Of a DNA stretch of 64,000 bases, positions 17,414 to 25,960 are shown piece by piece (the first letter of the stretch is position 1; each line of letters opens with the position of its first letter). Source of the DNA: an uncultured Acetatifactor sp. (GTDB taxonomy: Bacteria; Bacillota; Clostridia; Lachnospirales; Lachnospiraceae); the NCBI GenBank assembly GCA_934433135.1, contig CAKRZO010000013.1, positions 1 to 64,000 on the forward strand, read 5' to 3'. Made by a program: the position numbers and the translations under genes. Under the pieces are notes generated by a model that was not told the DNA's origin, did no database searches, and saw nothing but the letters and a program-made list of their open reading frames with translations.

Positions 17414-18788
17414 ATAATGTCGCATCCAGCATATCGTAAGCAAGCTTGCGGATTTCTTCATCGGATGCTCTGCCTTTTACCAGAGGATCATTCCGGAAGG
17501 CTTCCACAACCAGCTCTCTGTTGCCGGTAAGAGCCGCTTCCATTGTCCGTTCATGGTTCTCTACATGGGGCATGATCAGTGCCAGAACGTTTTCCGGAAT
17601 GGAGCCTGCCAGAACCGGACGGATGGCATCTCTTTCAAATACGGCATTGGTTTCTACGATCGCTTTCTCGGGCAGGTTGGAAATCTGTCTGCCGGTATTG
17701 GGAATATTTACGTTACTGATCTTTCTGGTTAAGCCGCAGAGAGCCATAATCAGTTGAACACCTTCTTCACCGGTTTCACCCTTCAAATCGATTACTTCTT
17801 CACCGGATACCAGTCTTGCAGAGCGTTCCAGACGTTTCTTCAAGTCTTCTTTTCTCCAGGATACCGGCGTCAGACCGAATTTCCAGCTCTTTACGGTTCC
17901 CGGATCTTTCAGGTATTCCTCTCCCGGCATAAACTCAGCAAGGTGTCTGTCTCCAGCAGCGGCGATCAGGCCGTAACGCTTGAACAGATCCATTTTTACT
18001 CTGTGAGCGCAGGAAAAAGAGGAATTTGCCCAGTTGTCATGTATTTTTTCATGACCGGTTCCGAAATGCTTGTCAATGTAGCGGTCATAGACCGGGAAGA
18101 GGTCGATGCCTTTGTAACTTGCATAGTCGAACCAGGTGAAATGGTTGATGCCCAGCACGTTTACATGAATGTCATCTCTTGTGATGCCGGAAAGTCCCAG
18201 CTCTTCTTCTGCCACTTCCGCCAGAACCTTCTGCGTGCCGAATACTTCGTGGCAGCAGCCGAACGCCTTGATTTTCGGGAAAACATGGTAGAGTGTCTTT
18301 ACGCACAGGGACATGGGATTGGTATAGTTGATGACCCATGCATCCGGGCAGCACTTTTCGATGGCTTTGGCAAATTCTTCGAACATAGGCAGCGTTCTCT
18401 GGGCCCTGATAATGCCACCGGGGCCTGCCGTATCGCCTACGGACTGGTAAATTCCCAGTCTTTCCGGCATATGTACGTCCACTTCCATTTCATCAAAGGT
18501 CTTGGGAAGAATAGAAATGACAACAAAGTCCGCTCCTGTCAGGGCTTCTTCCAGGGTATCATAGGCTTTGTATTCCCACTTGCCTTTGGAATCTTCTCTT
18601 TCTGTCAGATGATTGCCGATAATTACATTTGCTTCTGCCGCCTTCTTGTCAATATCGTAGAGGCGGATGGTTCCCGACAGAGAAGCCTCTTTTGCCAGGT
18701 CTGTCATAAAAGTCCATGCCCAGCCTCTGGATCCGCCGCCGATATAGGCGATTTTCATATCCGTTACGTGATTGTCGCTGTACTTCAT
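17385..18788 (-). CDS. GH4 family glycosidase, alpha-galacturonidase-like
   Basis: 467 residues. The Rossmann start is KIAYIGGGSRGWAWTFMTDL (NAD+ binding). SVGDTAGPGGIIRAQR is near 120, VINYTNPMSLCVKTLY near 155, and the metal-binding Cys-His is in FGCCHEVFG near 180. GH4 enzymes use NAD+ and Mn2+ and cleave by oxidation-elimination; the closest characterised type by overall pattern is LplD-like alpha-galacturonidase, though an alpha-glucosidase cannot be excluded. GAGGAGG precedes the ATG. The last residues (CNSSDNHSC) come from repeat B. It probably works on pectin-derived galacturonides. Confidence 0.82.
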   Translation of the reverse strand: MKYSDNHVTDMKIAYIGGGSRGWAWTFMTDLAKEASLSGTIRLYDIDKKAAEANVIIGNHLTEREDSKGKWEYKAYDTLEEALTGADFVVISILPKTFDEMEVDVHMPERLGIYQSVGDTAGPGGIIRAQRTLPMFEEFAKAIEKCCPDAWVINYTNPMSLCVKTLYHVFPKIKAFGCCHEVFGTQKVLAEVAEEELGLSGITRDDIHVNVLGINHFTWFDYASYKGIDLFPVYDRYIDKHFGTGHEKIHDNWANSSFSCAHRVKMDLFKRYGLIAAAGDRHLAEFMPGEEYLKDPGTVKSWKFGLTPVSWRKEDLKKRLERSARLVSGEEVIDLKGETGEEGVQLIMALCGLTRKISNVNIPNTGRQISNLPEKAIVETNAVFERDAIRPVLAGSIPENVLALIMPHVENHERTMEAALTGNRELVVEAFRNDPLVKGRASDEEIRKLAYDMLDATLCNSSDNHSC

Positions 18789-18856
18789 AAGAAATACCTC
18801 CTCGCTTTTTGATTGACATCATCATAATTCACGGGGAAAAAAGATGCAAGAGGGCG

Positions 18857-18867
18857 CAAACGCTTTG
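18857..18867. promoter_or_regulatory. LacI/CcpA-like operator before GH4 gene
   Basis: CAAACGCTTTG is a perfect odd palindrome around CGC and resembles LacI-family and catabolite (cre) operators (AAxCGxTT core). It lies about 70 bases upstream of the GH4 start codon. The match to the full cre consensus is incomplete. Confidence 0.4.
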
Positions 18868-18917
18868 GCAATTTCAGACTATATTCCCATAAAAGAGAGC
18901 AAGAATTGAACGGTTTT

Positions 18918-19090
18918 AAAACTTACAGTCCACACGCGCCATTCGCAAAATCGCGCTTTCAGCGCTTTCCCGCTGCTTCGCAGCTAATTTTGCTTATAAA
19001 AATGGCGCTCCCTTCGTACATTTACACAGGCAGCTTCTCATGCAAGCATGGAATCTGCCTGCATAAACGTACGAGTGAACTGTAAGTTTT
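18918..19090. repeat. MITE-like repeat B, variant copy
   Basis: 173 bases with terminal inverted repeats of 16 bases and one mismatch (AAAACTTACAGTCCAC against AAAACTTACAGTTCAC). The interior shares GCGCCATTCGCAAAA and CGCTTTCAGCGCTTTC with the copy at 17246. The right arm has its own hairpin around CATGCAAGCATG. It occupies most of the 458-base gap between the GH4 and TSCPD genes. Confidence 0.8.
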
Positions 19091-19093
19091 ATG

Positions 19094-19122
19094 TTGCGGA
19101 GCAAGACGGAATCTGCTATAAT
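19094..19122 (+). promoter_or_regulatory. promoter of TSCPD-murG unit
   Basis: TTGCGG and TATAAT are separated by 17 bases. The element directly follows the end of repeat B. The -35 is weak; the -10 is perfect. Confidence 0.45.
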
Positions 19123-19246
19123 TTCTTCAACGAAAAGAAGCAGGAAATTTCGAAAGAATTGATTTCGGAAGAAATGGATACGCTCGGATTGTAACGGGAA
19201 ACGGCGTGTACAGGCTTGCAGAGAGCAGAAAGGTATGGTGACAGAT

Positions 19247-19483
19247 ATGAGATATCGTACGCAGGGAGTTTGTTCTACTTATATTGATATTGATGTACAG
19301 GATGATATTATTCAATCCGTGAAATTTACCGGAGGATGCAACGGCAATCTTCAGGGAATCGGCGCTTTGGTAAAGGGTATGAAAGTGGAGGATGCCATCA
19401 GCAGATTAAAAGGAATCCGCTGCGGAATGAAGCAGACATCCTGCCCGGATCAGCTTGCCAGAGCTTTGGAGACCCTGGTGTAA
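19247..19483 (+). CDS. TSCPD-domain protein (TIGR03905 type)
   Basis: 78 residues: MRYRTQGVCSTYIDI at the start, GGCNGNLQGIGALVKGM in the middle and TSCPDQLARAL at the end, which is the TSCPD motif. Cysteines in VCS, GGCNG, IRCG and TSCPD could bind metal. The domain resembles the C-terminus of some ribonucleotide reductases, but the stand-alone protein has no proven function. The family usually starts at this methionine; an in-frame ATG at 19235 is the alternative. It lies 24 bases before murG. Confidence 0.8.
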   Translation: MRYRTQGVCSTYIDIDVQDDIIQSVKFTGGCNGNLQGIGALVKGMKVEDAISRLKGIRCGMKQTSCPDQLARALETLV

Positions 19484-19507
19484 AAAATCACTTTTACGGA
19501 GATTGTT

Positions 19508-20575
19508 ATGAAAAAAATTGTTCTGACAGGCGGCGGTACCGCCGGGCATGTTACACCGAATATTGCGCTGCTTCCGGGCTTAAAGGAAGAGGGCTTTGAA
19601 GTTTACTATATGGGTTCCTACGATGGGATTGAGAAAAAGCTGATTGCGGATTTTGACATTCCTTACTATGGGATTGCAACCGGAAAACTGCGTAGATACC
19701 TGGATATCCGGAATCTGACCGATCCGTTTCGGGTTCTGAAGGGGTTTGGAGAAGCGAAGAAATATCTGCGGGAAATTTCACCGGATGTGGTCTTTTCCAA
19801 GGGCGGCTTCGTCAGCGTGCCGGTGGTACGTGCGGCAGCTTCTCTGAAAATTCCATGCATTATTCATGAATCGGATATGACGCCGGGACTGGCCAACAGG
19901 CTTTGTATTCCCGTAGCAAAAAAGGTCTGCTGTAATTTCCCGGAGACTTATAAGCTGTTGCCGGAGGATAAAGCAGTGTTAACCGGAACACCGATCCGCG
20001 AGTTCTTGTTAAAGGGAGATCGGCTTTCCGGGCTTAAACTGTGCGGCTTTACGGCCAATAAGCCGGTGGTTATGGTAATCGGGGGAAGTCTCGGGGCAGC
20101 CAGCGTCAATAAGGCGGTTCGGGATGCTCTTCCGCTTCTGCTTACCGATTTTCAGGTGGTTCATGTCTGCGGAAAAGATAAGATCGATAATTTATTGCTT
20201 AATGAGCCGGGATATCGTCAGTTTGAGTATGTAAAAGAAGAATTGAAAGATCTGTTTGCCATGGCAGATGTCATTATTTCCAGAGCAGGCGCCAATGCGA
20301 TCTGCGAACTTCTGGCATTGAGAAAGCCGAATATCCTGATACCGCTTCCGGCGGCCAGCAGCAGAGGAGATCAGATCCTGAATGCAAAGAGCTTTGAGGC
20401 ACAGGGATTTTCTATGGTCATCGATGAGAATGATTTGACACCGCAGCTTCTGACCGATAAAGTCCATGAGCTGTATTTTACCAGACAGACTTATCGGGAT
20501 GCCATGAAGGAGAGTCCGCAGGTGGATTCCGCGAAAAAAATACTTCAGTTGATCGAAGAGGTTTGTGCTTCCTGA
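19508..20575 (+). CDS. murG: MurG-family UDP-GlcNAc undecaprenyl-PP-MurNAc-pentapeptide transferase
   Basis: 355 residues of GT-B fold, family GT28. The N-terminal glycine loop is LTGGGTAGHVTPNIALLPGL, followed by FSKGGFVSVPVVRAA near 96, IHESDMTPGLANR near 120, VIGGSLGAASVNK near 190 and the UDP-GlcNAc motif SRAGANAICELLAL near 258. The enzyme adds GlcNAc to lipid I to make lipid II on the cytoplasmic membrane face. It is not in a dcw cluster here, so it may be one of two MurG paralogues, as in many Clostridia. A terminator follows. Confidence 0.9.
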   Translation: MKKIVLTGGGTAGHVTPNIALLPGLKEEGFEVYYMGSYDGIEKKLIADFDIPYYGIATGKLRRYLDIRNLTDPFRVLKGFGEAKKYLREISPDVVFSKGGFVSVPVVRAAASLKIPCIIHESDMTPGLANRLCIPVAKKVCCNFPETYKLLPEDKAVLTGTPIREFLLKGDRLSGLKLCGFTANKPVVMVIGGSLGAASVNKAVRDALPLLLTDFQVVHVCGKDKIDNLLLNEPGYRQFEYVKEELKDLFAMADVIISRAGANAICELLALRKPNILIPLPAASSRGDQILNAKSFEAQGFSMVIDENDLTPQLLTDKVHELYFTRQTYRDAMKESPQVDSAKKILQLIEEVCAS

Positions 20576-20653
20576 TCGGAAAAGGTTTGTTCCCGGAGGG
20601 AATGGACAGAATGCACAAAAAAAGAATATATTTTCTACAGATAAAAAGGATTC

Positions 20654-20680
20654 AAGGGGTAGACAAACTACCCTTTTTTT
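20654..20680 (+). terminator. rho-independent terminator after murG
   Basis: GGGTAG pairs with CTACCC across ACAAA and is followed by a run of seven T. Confidence 0.85.
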
Positions 20681-20727
20681 GAGTACAATAAAAGATATCT
20701 TAATAATTATGTAACATTTGATGATAA

Positions 20728-20876
20728 GTAACAGTTCAGATGCGCCATTCGCAAAATTTTCTGCATGCTTCGCAGCTGTTTATCGTATCTGTAAGGTGCG
20801 ATGCACATGTACTTGGCGATTAAGTTCAGACAGATTTTCATGCAGGCATGACAAGAATGTTTGTCTGAACTGTTAC
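20728..20876. repeat. MITE-like repeat B, copy before DUF3048 gene
   Basis: 149 bases bounded by GTAACAGTTCAGA and TCTGAACTGTTAC. The interior is like the 17246 copy with small deletions (GCGCCATTCGCAAAA, GCTTCGCAGCTG, GGTGCGATG). Together with the terminator it accounts for the 348-base gap after murG. Confidence 0.8.
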
Positions 20877-20923
20877 AGAATTAATATGGATAAGGAAAGC
20901 GAAAACGGAGGAAAGAGAGCAAA

Positions 20924-22195
20924 ATGGGAAGGCGGTACGGTAAATACGCAGCGGCGGCAGCAGCCCTGCTTATGGCGGGAATCCTGGTGACGGGCTGTGC
21001 AGATAAGGAAAAGGAAAACTTTCCGACGTTAATTGTAACGCCTATTGAAAGTACGGAAACTGCAGAAAACACGGAAAGCAGAGAGGATACGGCACCGACA
21101 GATTCGGAGGAACAGTCATCGTCAGAGCAGGAGACGGATTCGGAAGAGACGAAGGGCTCCGGGGCAAAGACAGAGCCGAAAGATGAAACGGACAAAGTCA
21201 TAACACAGCGTAAGGTTGTAAACGGAAAAATGCAAAGCTATCTCACCGGAGAGTGGAAGGATGCGTCTATTGCAAAGCGCCGCAGCATGGCGGTGATGAT
21301 GCCCAATGATAAGAAAGCACTGCCGCAGTACGGTATCTCCAAAGCCAGCATTATTTATGAAGCGCCTGTAGAGGGGCGGATTACCCGTCTGATGGCATTT
21401 TATGAGGATTATGATGATTTGGATCATATCGGACCGGTGAGAAGCAGTCGGGACTATTATGTATACGAAGCCATGGCATATGACGCTATTTACTGTAACT
21501 GGGGACTGGCTCGTCCCTTCGTAGAAAAACTGATTAACAGCGACAGAATCGATAACATCAGCCAGGCAGTAGCAGGAATCCAAAAACCTGCTGCGGAAGC
21601 TTACGACCGCATCAAGCGGAAAGGCTATGCACTGGAATATACGGGTTATCTTTTCCCGGCAAAGTATACCAAAGCCGTAGAACGCCTTGGATACGAGGAG
21701 GAATATCGGGATACGTTTGTACAGGCCTTTACCTTCGCAGCGGATGATTATCCGGCGGAATACAAGGATGAGGAAAGCGCCGTTCGAATCTATCCGGGCG
21801 GAACGGGCGCCAACAGAGGCGGGTACGGAAGTTCCAATCCCTGTTTTGAGTATCGTGCCAAAGACGGCCTTTACTATCGTTCCCAGTACGGTGGGGCGCA
21901 GATCGATGAAATGAACGGGGAACAGCTTGCCGTGACGAATGTAGTATTTAAGATCTGTCATGGTGAAGTAAGAGAGCCGAAAGGAAAGGATTATCTTGCT
22001 TTCGGAGTACATGGAGAAGGAGATGCCATTGTCTTCACGGCCGGAAAGGTAATCAAGGGAACCTGGAAGAGAAGCTCAGACACCGATCCCAACCTGTTTT
22101 TGGATGAGAACGGAGAGGAAATTATTTTCAATCAGGGCAAGACCTGGATCTGTAATATCTGGAAAGAATATGCCGAATATATTAAATATGAATGA
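20924..22195 (+). CDS. DUF3048 (YerB-like) lipoprotein
   Basis: 423 residues. The signal peptide ends in a lipobox (ILVTGC, Cys near residue 25), so the protein is anchored on the outer face of the membrane. A Glu/Ser/Thr-rich linker runs to about residue 95. The DUF3048 N-terminal domain follows (MAVMMPNDKKALPQYGISKA, IGPVRSSRDYYVYEAM) with its C-terminal domain after FRYG-type repeats. The function of YerB-like proteins is unknown. GGAGGAAAGAGAGC precedes the ATG. The C-terminus overlaps the start of repeat A. Confidence 0.88.
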   Translation: MGRRYGKYAAAAAALLMAGILVTGCADKEKENFPTLIVTPIESTETAENTESREDTAPTDSEEQSSSEQETDSEETKGSGAKTEPKDETDKVITQRKVVNGKMQSYLTGEWKDASIAKRRSMAVMMPNDKKALPQYGISKASIIYEAPVEGRITRLMAFYEDYDDLDHIGPVRSSRDYYVYEAMAYDAIYCNWGLARPFVEKLINSDRIDNISQAVAGIQKPAAEAYDRIKRKGYALEYTGYLFPAKYTKAVERLGYEEEYRDTFVQAFTFAADDYPAEYKDEESAVRIYPGGTGANRGGYGSSNPCFEYRAKDGLYYRSQYGGAQIDEMNGEQLAVTNVVFKICHGEVREPKGKDYLAFGVHGEGDAIVFTAGKVIKGTWKRSSDTDPNLFLDENGEEIIFNQGKTWICNIWKEYAEYIKYE

Positions 22196-22359
22196 TATCA
22201 GGGTCAAAAGGTCAAAAAGCCGTTCGTGCTTGCACGATTAGGCTTTTGAACTTGGGACCCGCCAAACATGAGGAAGTAGCGATTTACGCAGTAAATTAGC
22301 GGATTCCGAATGTTTTGAATTGCGGGAGCTGCTTTGCAGCGGAGCAATTCATGATATCA
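22190..22359. repeat. dispersed intergenic repeat A, copy 2
   Basis: Reverse complement of 1484-1632 with a few differences. Both ends carry the palindromic word ATGATATCA or TGATATCAT. An extra short hairpin (GAATTGC and GCAATTC around GGGAGCTGC) is present at the right. It fills the gap between the DUF3048 and DUF3810 genes. Confidence 0.8.
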
Positions 22360-22382
22360 TCATAAGATGAAAGAAGCAGTAA

Positions 22383-23699
22383 ATGAAGAAGCAAGATATG
22401 AAAAAAGTAAAACATAAAAAAGCATGGATGATTGCGTATATAACGGCAGCAGCTCTGATTCTTCTGCTGAACCTTGCTGCCTGGAGCAGCACAGCCTTCT
22501 GCGACTGGTATCTGGAGCACATTTTTCCGGTGTGGGTGAATACTTACGGTCGGTTTATGGATCTGTTCCCGTTTTCCGTAGGGGAAATTATGTTAGGGCT
22601 GGGAGCGCTGCTGGCAGCTGCGGCCTTACTTTTGTGGATTCCCTTTGCAGTCAGTAAGGCAATCGACACGGCAGCAGGGAAAAGAGTTGTTAGAGGAGCT
22701 GTTAAAACAGCTGTTAAAACAGCTGCAAAAACAGCCGATAAAACGGCCATTGCCGTTGAACAAAGCGGTGGGGCTGATTCAGGGGAAAAGAGATCCGGGC
22801 TGCGCCGGGGAATCTGCGCCTTTTATCGATTCTTTTTCCGCGCACTTCTGGCAGTTTGCCTGGTTATGACGTTAAACTGTACGATTTTGTACCATGCGTC
22901 GACTTTTTCCGAAAACTATATCAGCAGGGAAGAGCGGAAGTTTGAAACTGAGACCCAGGCATCAGCCGGTGCCTATACGTTGGAAGAACTGATTGCGGTG
23001 CGGAATCTGGTGGTAGAAGCCTGTAATGAGTTGTGTCTTGAAATGCAGCGGGACGAAAACGGTACCATTCTGTATGAGGGCAGTCTGACGGATCAGGCGA
23101 TTCTGTGTATGCAGGATCTCGGAAAAATCTATCCGCGGCTTGCCGGATATTATCCCCATCCCAAGCCTTTGGCCGTCTCGGACTTCTTTTCCCAGCAATA
23201 TATGTGCGGTTATTATTTTCCTTTTTCCATGGAAGCCAATTATAATGATGTGATGTATATCATGAATTTGCCTGCGACCATGTGCCATGAGCTGGCGCAT
23301 TTAAGAGGATACATATATGAGGATGAAGCGAATTTTATCAGCTACCTTGCCTGTATTTCTTCTGACGATCCGGTTTTTGTTTACAGTGGCTATTTAAGCG
23401 TATTGAATTACCTGGATAATGATTTTTACAAAGCGGTGGGAAGAGATCGGGAGGCCTATCTGGCACAGCCCCATATCCTGCGGCAGGTAACGGAAGACAA
23501 CATCTTTTTAACACAGGAAGACTGGGATCGTATTAATAAGAAAGCGGTTATCGATACCGAGACCGTGGACAAGGTATCGGATACTCTTGTGGAAGCCACC
23601 CTCAAGGCGAACGGTGTCGCCGATGGCATGTTCAGTTATAATCGTGTGGTGGAACTTCTGCTGGAGTACTACAGAGAAAGTTCCGCTTCTTTGGAGTAG
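22383..23699 (+). CDS. DUF3810 membrane protein with HExxH motif
   Basis: 438 residues with three transmembrane segments (about 13-33, 58-86 and 152-175). After the third comes an extracytoplasmic domain with MCHELAHLRGYIYEDEANF. This is a zinc-protease-like HExxH with a downstream Glu, as in DUF3810 proteins. Between the second and third segments is a low-complexity stretch of repeated Lys-Thr-Ala units coded by near-identical 12-base repeats (22688-22745). It is likely a membrane metallopeptidase; proteolytic activity is not proven for the family. Confidence 0.82.
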   Translation: MKKQDMKKVKHKKAWMIAYITAAALILLLNLAAWSSTAFCDWYLEHIFPVWVNTYGRFMDLFPFSVGEIMLGLGALLAAAALLLWIPFAVSKAIDTAAGKRVVRGAVKTAVKTAAKTADKTAIAVEQSGGADSGEKRSGLRRGICAFYRFFFRALLAVCLVMTLNCTILYHASTFSENYISREERKFETETQASAGAYTLEELIAVRNLVVEACNELCLEMQRDENGTILYEGSLTDQAILCMQDLGKIYPRLAGYYPHPKPLAVSDFFSQQYMCGYYFPFSMEANYNDVMYIMNLPATMCHELAHLRGYIYEDEANFISYLACISSDDPVFVYSGYLSVLNYLDNDFYKAVGRDREAYLAQPHILRQVTEDNIFLTQEDWDRINKKAVIDTETVDKVSDTLVEATLKANGVADGMFSYNRVVELLLEYYRESSASLE

Positions 23700-23837
23700 G
23701 TATGTAAATACCTACTTATTCTTATGACAAAATCATGCACAAATTTTGTTATAAAATACGCAGGTATCACTCTGCTTTACAATTGCAAAAAACATTTCTT
23801 TTTTAGCTTACAATTTGAAAAATATTTCCTTTTCCTA

Positions 23838-23866
23838 TTGTTTTTGCAAAACAGCAATGCTATAAT
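23838..23866 (+). promoter_or_regulatory. promoter of nagBA
   Basis: TTGTTT and TATAAT are separated by 17 bases. The 139-base leader that follows holds imperfect CAGCAGG-type direct repeats at about 23907-23965. The rest of the 305-base gap after the DUF3810 gene shows nothing else recognisable. Confidence 0.65.
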
Positions 23867-24004
23867 GCATCTGAGAAGTAAAAACACCTGCACGTTGTAC
23901 CGGGACGCAGCAGGGATCCAAAATTCAGCAGGAGCCCAAAATGCAGCAGGGTCAAAAATGCAGAATGGGATTGCAAAATCCATGGAAGAAAGGATAAAAA
24001 CAGT

Positions 24005-24799
24005 ATGGTAATTTACGGAGTAAAAGATTATAAGGAATTGAGCAGAAAGGCTGCTAATATTATTTCGGCGCAGGTGATTCTTAAGCCGGATGCTGTTCTG
24101 GGACTGGCTACCGGTTCTACACCTGTGGGTACTTACCGTCAGCTGATCGAGTGGTATCAAAAAGGGGATATTGATTTCTCCCAGGTGAGCAGTGTCAATC
24201 TGGATGAATACAAAGGTCTGAGTGAAGAGCATCCGCAGAGCTACCGTTACTTTATGAATACGAATTTCTTCGATCACATCAATATCCGTAAGGATTGCAC
24301 CTTTGTACCCAATGGCCTGGCAGAGGATGGGGAAGCGGAATGTGCAAGGTATAATCAGGTCATTCATTCTCTGGGCGGCATTAATCTGCAGCTTTTGGGC
24401 ATCGGCGGCAACGGCCATATCGGATTCAACGAACCGGCTGCCGTATTTGAAAAAGGCACCCATCTGGTAAAGCTTACGGAAGAGACCCGAAATGCCAATG
24501 CCAGATTTTTTGCAAATCTTGAAGAAGTTCCCACGCATGCCTACACTATGGGAGTCGGCAATATTATGGCTGCCGAAAGAGTCCTTTTGTTAGCCAGCGG
24601 GGAGAATAAAGCCAGAGCGCTGTATGATTCCTTCTTCGGTCCGGTGGATCCGAAAGTTCCCGCTTCCATTCTGCAGCTGCATAATAATGTTACGGTGGTA
24701 GCGGATGAAGCCGCTTTATCCATGATAAAAGAGAAAGTAAAAATTCAGTCCGGTGAGTGTCTGTGTCATCAGGGACATCAGAAAGTGAGGCTCTTATGA
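24005..24799 (+). CDS. nagB: glucosamine-6-phosphate deaminase
   Basis: 264 residues. Motifs are LGLATGSTPVGTYRQL (phosphate loop), VNLDEYKGL (catalytic Asp), GIGGNGHIGFNEP (catalytic His) and VGNIMAAERVLLLASG. The enzyme converts glucosamine-6-phosphate to fructose-6-phosphate and ammonia in the cytoplasm. The C-terminus after about residue 242 is longer and cysteine-containing (SGECLCHQGH) compared with the usual protein, perhaps because the frame runs on to couple with nagA. It overlaps nagA by ATGA. Confidence 0.93.
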   Translation: MVIYGVKDYKELSRKAANIISAQVILKPDAVLGLATGSTPVGTYRQLIEWYQKGDIDFSQVSSVNLDEYKGLSEEHPQSYRYFMNTNFFDHINIRKDCTFVPNGLAEDGEAECARYNQVIHSLGGINLQLLGIGGNGHIGFNEPAAVFEKGTHLVKLTEETRNANARFFANLEEVPTHAYTMGVGNIMAAERVLLLASGENKARALYDSFFGPVDPKVPASILQLHNNVTVVADEAALSMIKEKVKIQSGECLCHQGHQKVRLL

Positions 24800-25911
24800 T
24801 TCTGAAAAACGGTTATGTATATGGAGAAGACTGCTGCTTTGCCAAAAGGGATTTGTATGTGGAAAACGGACGGATTGTCCCGGATGCTTCTTCTTTAACG
24901 AATGTCGAAGAAATCGATGCTTCCGGTCTTTATGTCATTCCCGGTCTGATTGATATTCACAGTCACGGTGCCTGCGGCTGTGATTTTTCCGATGCCGATC
25001 CGAAAGGATTGCAGACGATTCTGGAATACGAATATGCCCACGGCATTACGTCCTACTGTCCCACTTCCATGACGTTACCCAAGGAGCAGTTGGAGCGGAT
25101 TTTTCTCTCCGCCGGGCAGGAAGTGGAGGCCGCGGCACAAAGCGGCACAAAGCATTCCCGTATTCTCGGTTTCAATATGGAAGGTCCTTTTCTACAGGCT
25201 AAGAAAAAAGGCGCACATCAGGAAATTTATATCCGTAAACCGGATGTTGCTTTCTTCCGGTTCTGTCAGGAAAGCAGCGGCGGCAGAATCCGGCTGGTAA
25301 CGCTGGCACCGGATACAGAGGGAGCCCTGGATTTCATCAGGCAGCTGCATGATGAAGTTACGATCTCCCTTGGTCATACCGCAGCCGACTATGAGACTTC
25401 CCGGCTGGCACTTGAGGCCGGCGCCAGTCATGTGACGCACCTTTACAATGCCATGCCGCCCTTTGCCCACAGACAGCCCGGGCTGATCGGTGCGGCTGCG
25501 GACGATCCCGGGTGTATGGCCGAACTGATCTGCGACGGTATCCATATTCACGAAAGTGCCGTCCGGGCTGCTTTTAAGCTCTTCCCGGGCCGCATGATTC
25601 TGATCAGTGATTCCATGCGGGCAACCGGACTGCAGGACGGCACTTATGATCTGGGCGGCCAGCAGGTAATTGTGAAAGGCAGGCTTGCCGCTCTGGCAGA
25701 CGGTACCATTGCAGGATCCGCTACCAACCTTTTTGATTGCATGCGCACGGCCATCTCCTTCGGCATCGCTCCGGAGACCGCCATTGCCTGTGCAACCGCC
25801 AATCCCGCCAAAAGCATCGGTATGTATGATTCCGTCGGTTCCCTGACTCCCGGAAAATACGCGGATATCCTTTTGCTGGATCGGGAATATCGTCTGGTGC
25901 GGGTTCTGTGA
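24796..25911 (+). CDS. nagA: N-acetylglucosamine-6-phosphate deacetylase
   Basis: 371 residues of amidohydrolase fold. Metal and catalytic motifs are DIHSHGACGCDF, NMEGPFLQAKKKGAH, SLGHTAADYE, VTHLYNAMPPFAHRQPG and LISDSMRATG (catalytic Asp). It deacetylates GlcNAc-6-phosphate, feeding NagB. The ATG overlaps the nagB stop by four bases, so earlier in-frame starts inside nagB are rejected. Confidence 0.93.
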   Translation: MILKNGYVYGEDCCFAKRDLYVENGRIVPDASSLTNVEEIDASGLYVIPGLIDIHSHGACGCDFSDADPKGLQTILEYEYAHGITSYCPTSMTLPKEQLERIFLSAGQEVEAAAQSGTKHSRILGFNMEGPFLQAKKKGAHQEIYIRKPDVAFFRFCQESSGGRIRLVTLAPDTEGALDFIRQLHDEVTISLGHTAADYETSRLALEAGASHVTHLYNAMPPFAHRQPGLIGAAADDPGCMAELICDGIHIHESAVRAAFKLFPGRMILISDSMRATGLQDGTYDLGGQQVIVKGRLAALADGTIAGSATNLFDCMRTAISFGIAPETAIACATANPAKSIGMYDSVGSLTPGKYADILLLDREYRLVRVL

Positions 25912-25960
25912 CGAACCTGCAGCTTTCGGAATTCGGGATTTTGAGGTGCAATTTTTATCG

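Noticed and set aside
17754..18812. Long plus-strand open frame (352 codons) opposite the GH4 gene
   Set aside because: It is the antisense shadow of a clear GH4 gene, has no ribosome site and codes a Cys/Phe-rich sequence without motifs.
22688..22745. Short tandem repeats looked like a CRISPR start
   Set aside because: The units are 12 bases, without spacers, and read in frame as Lys-Thr-Ala inside a membrane protein; no cas genes are present.
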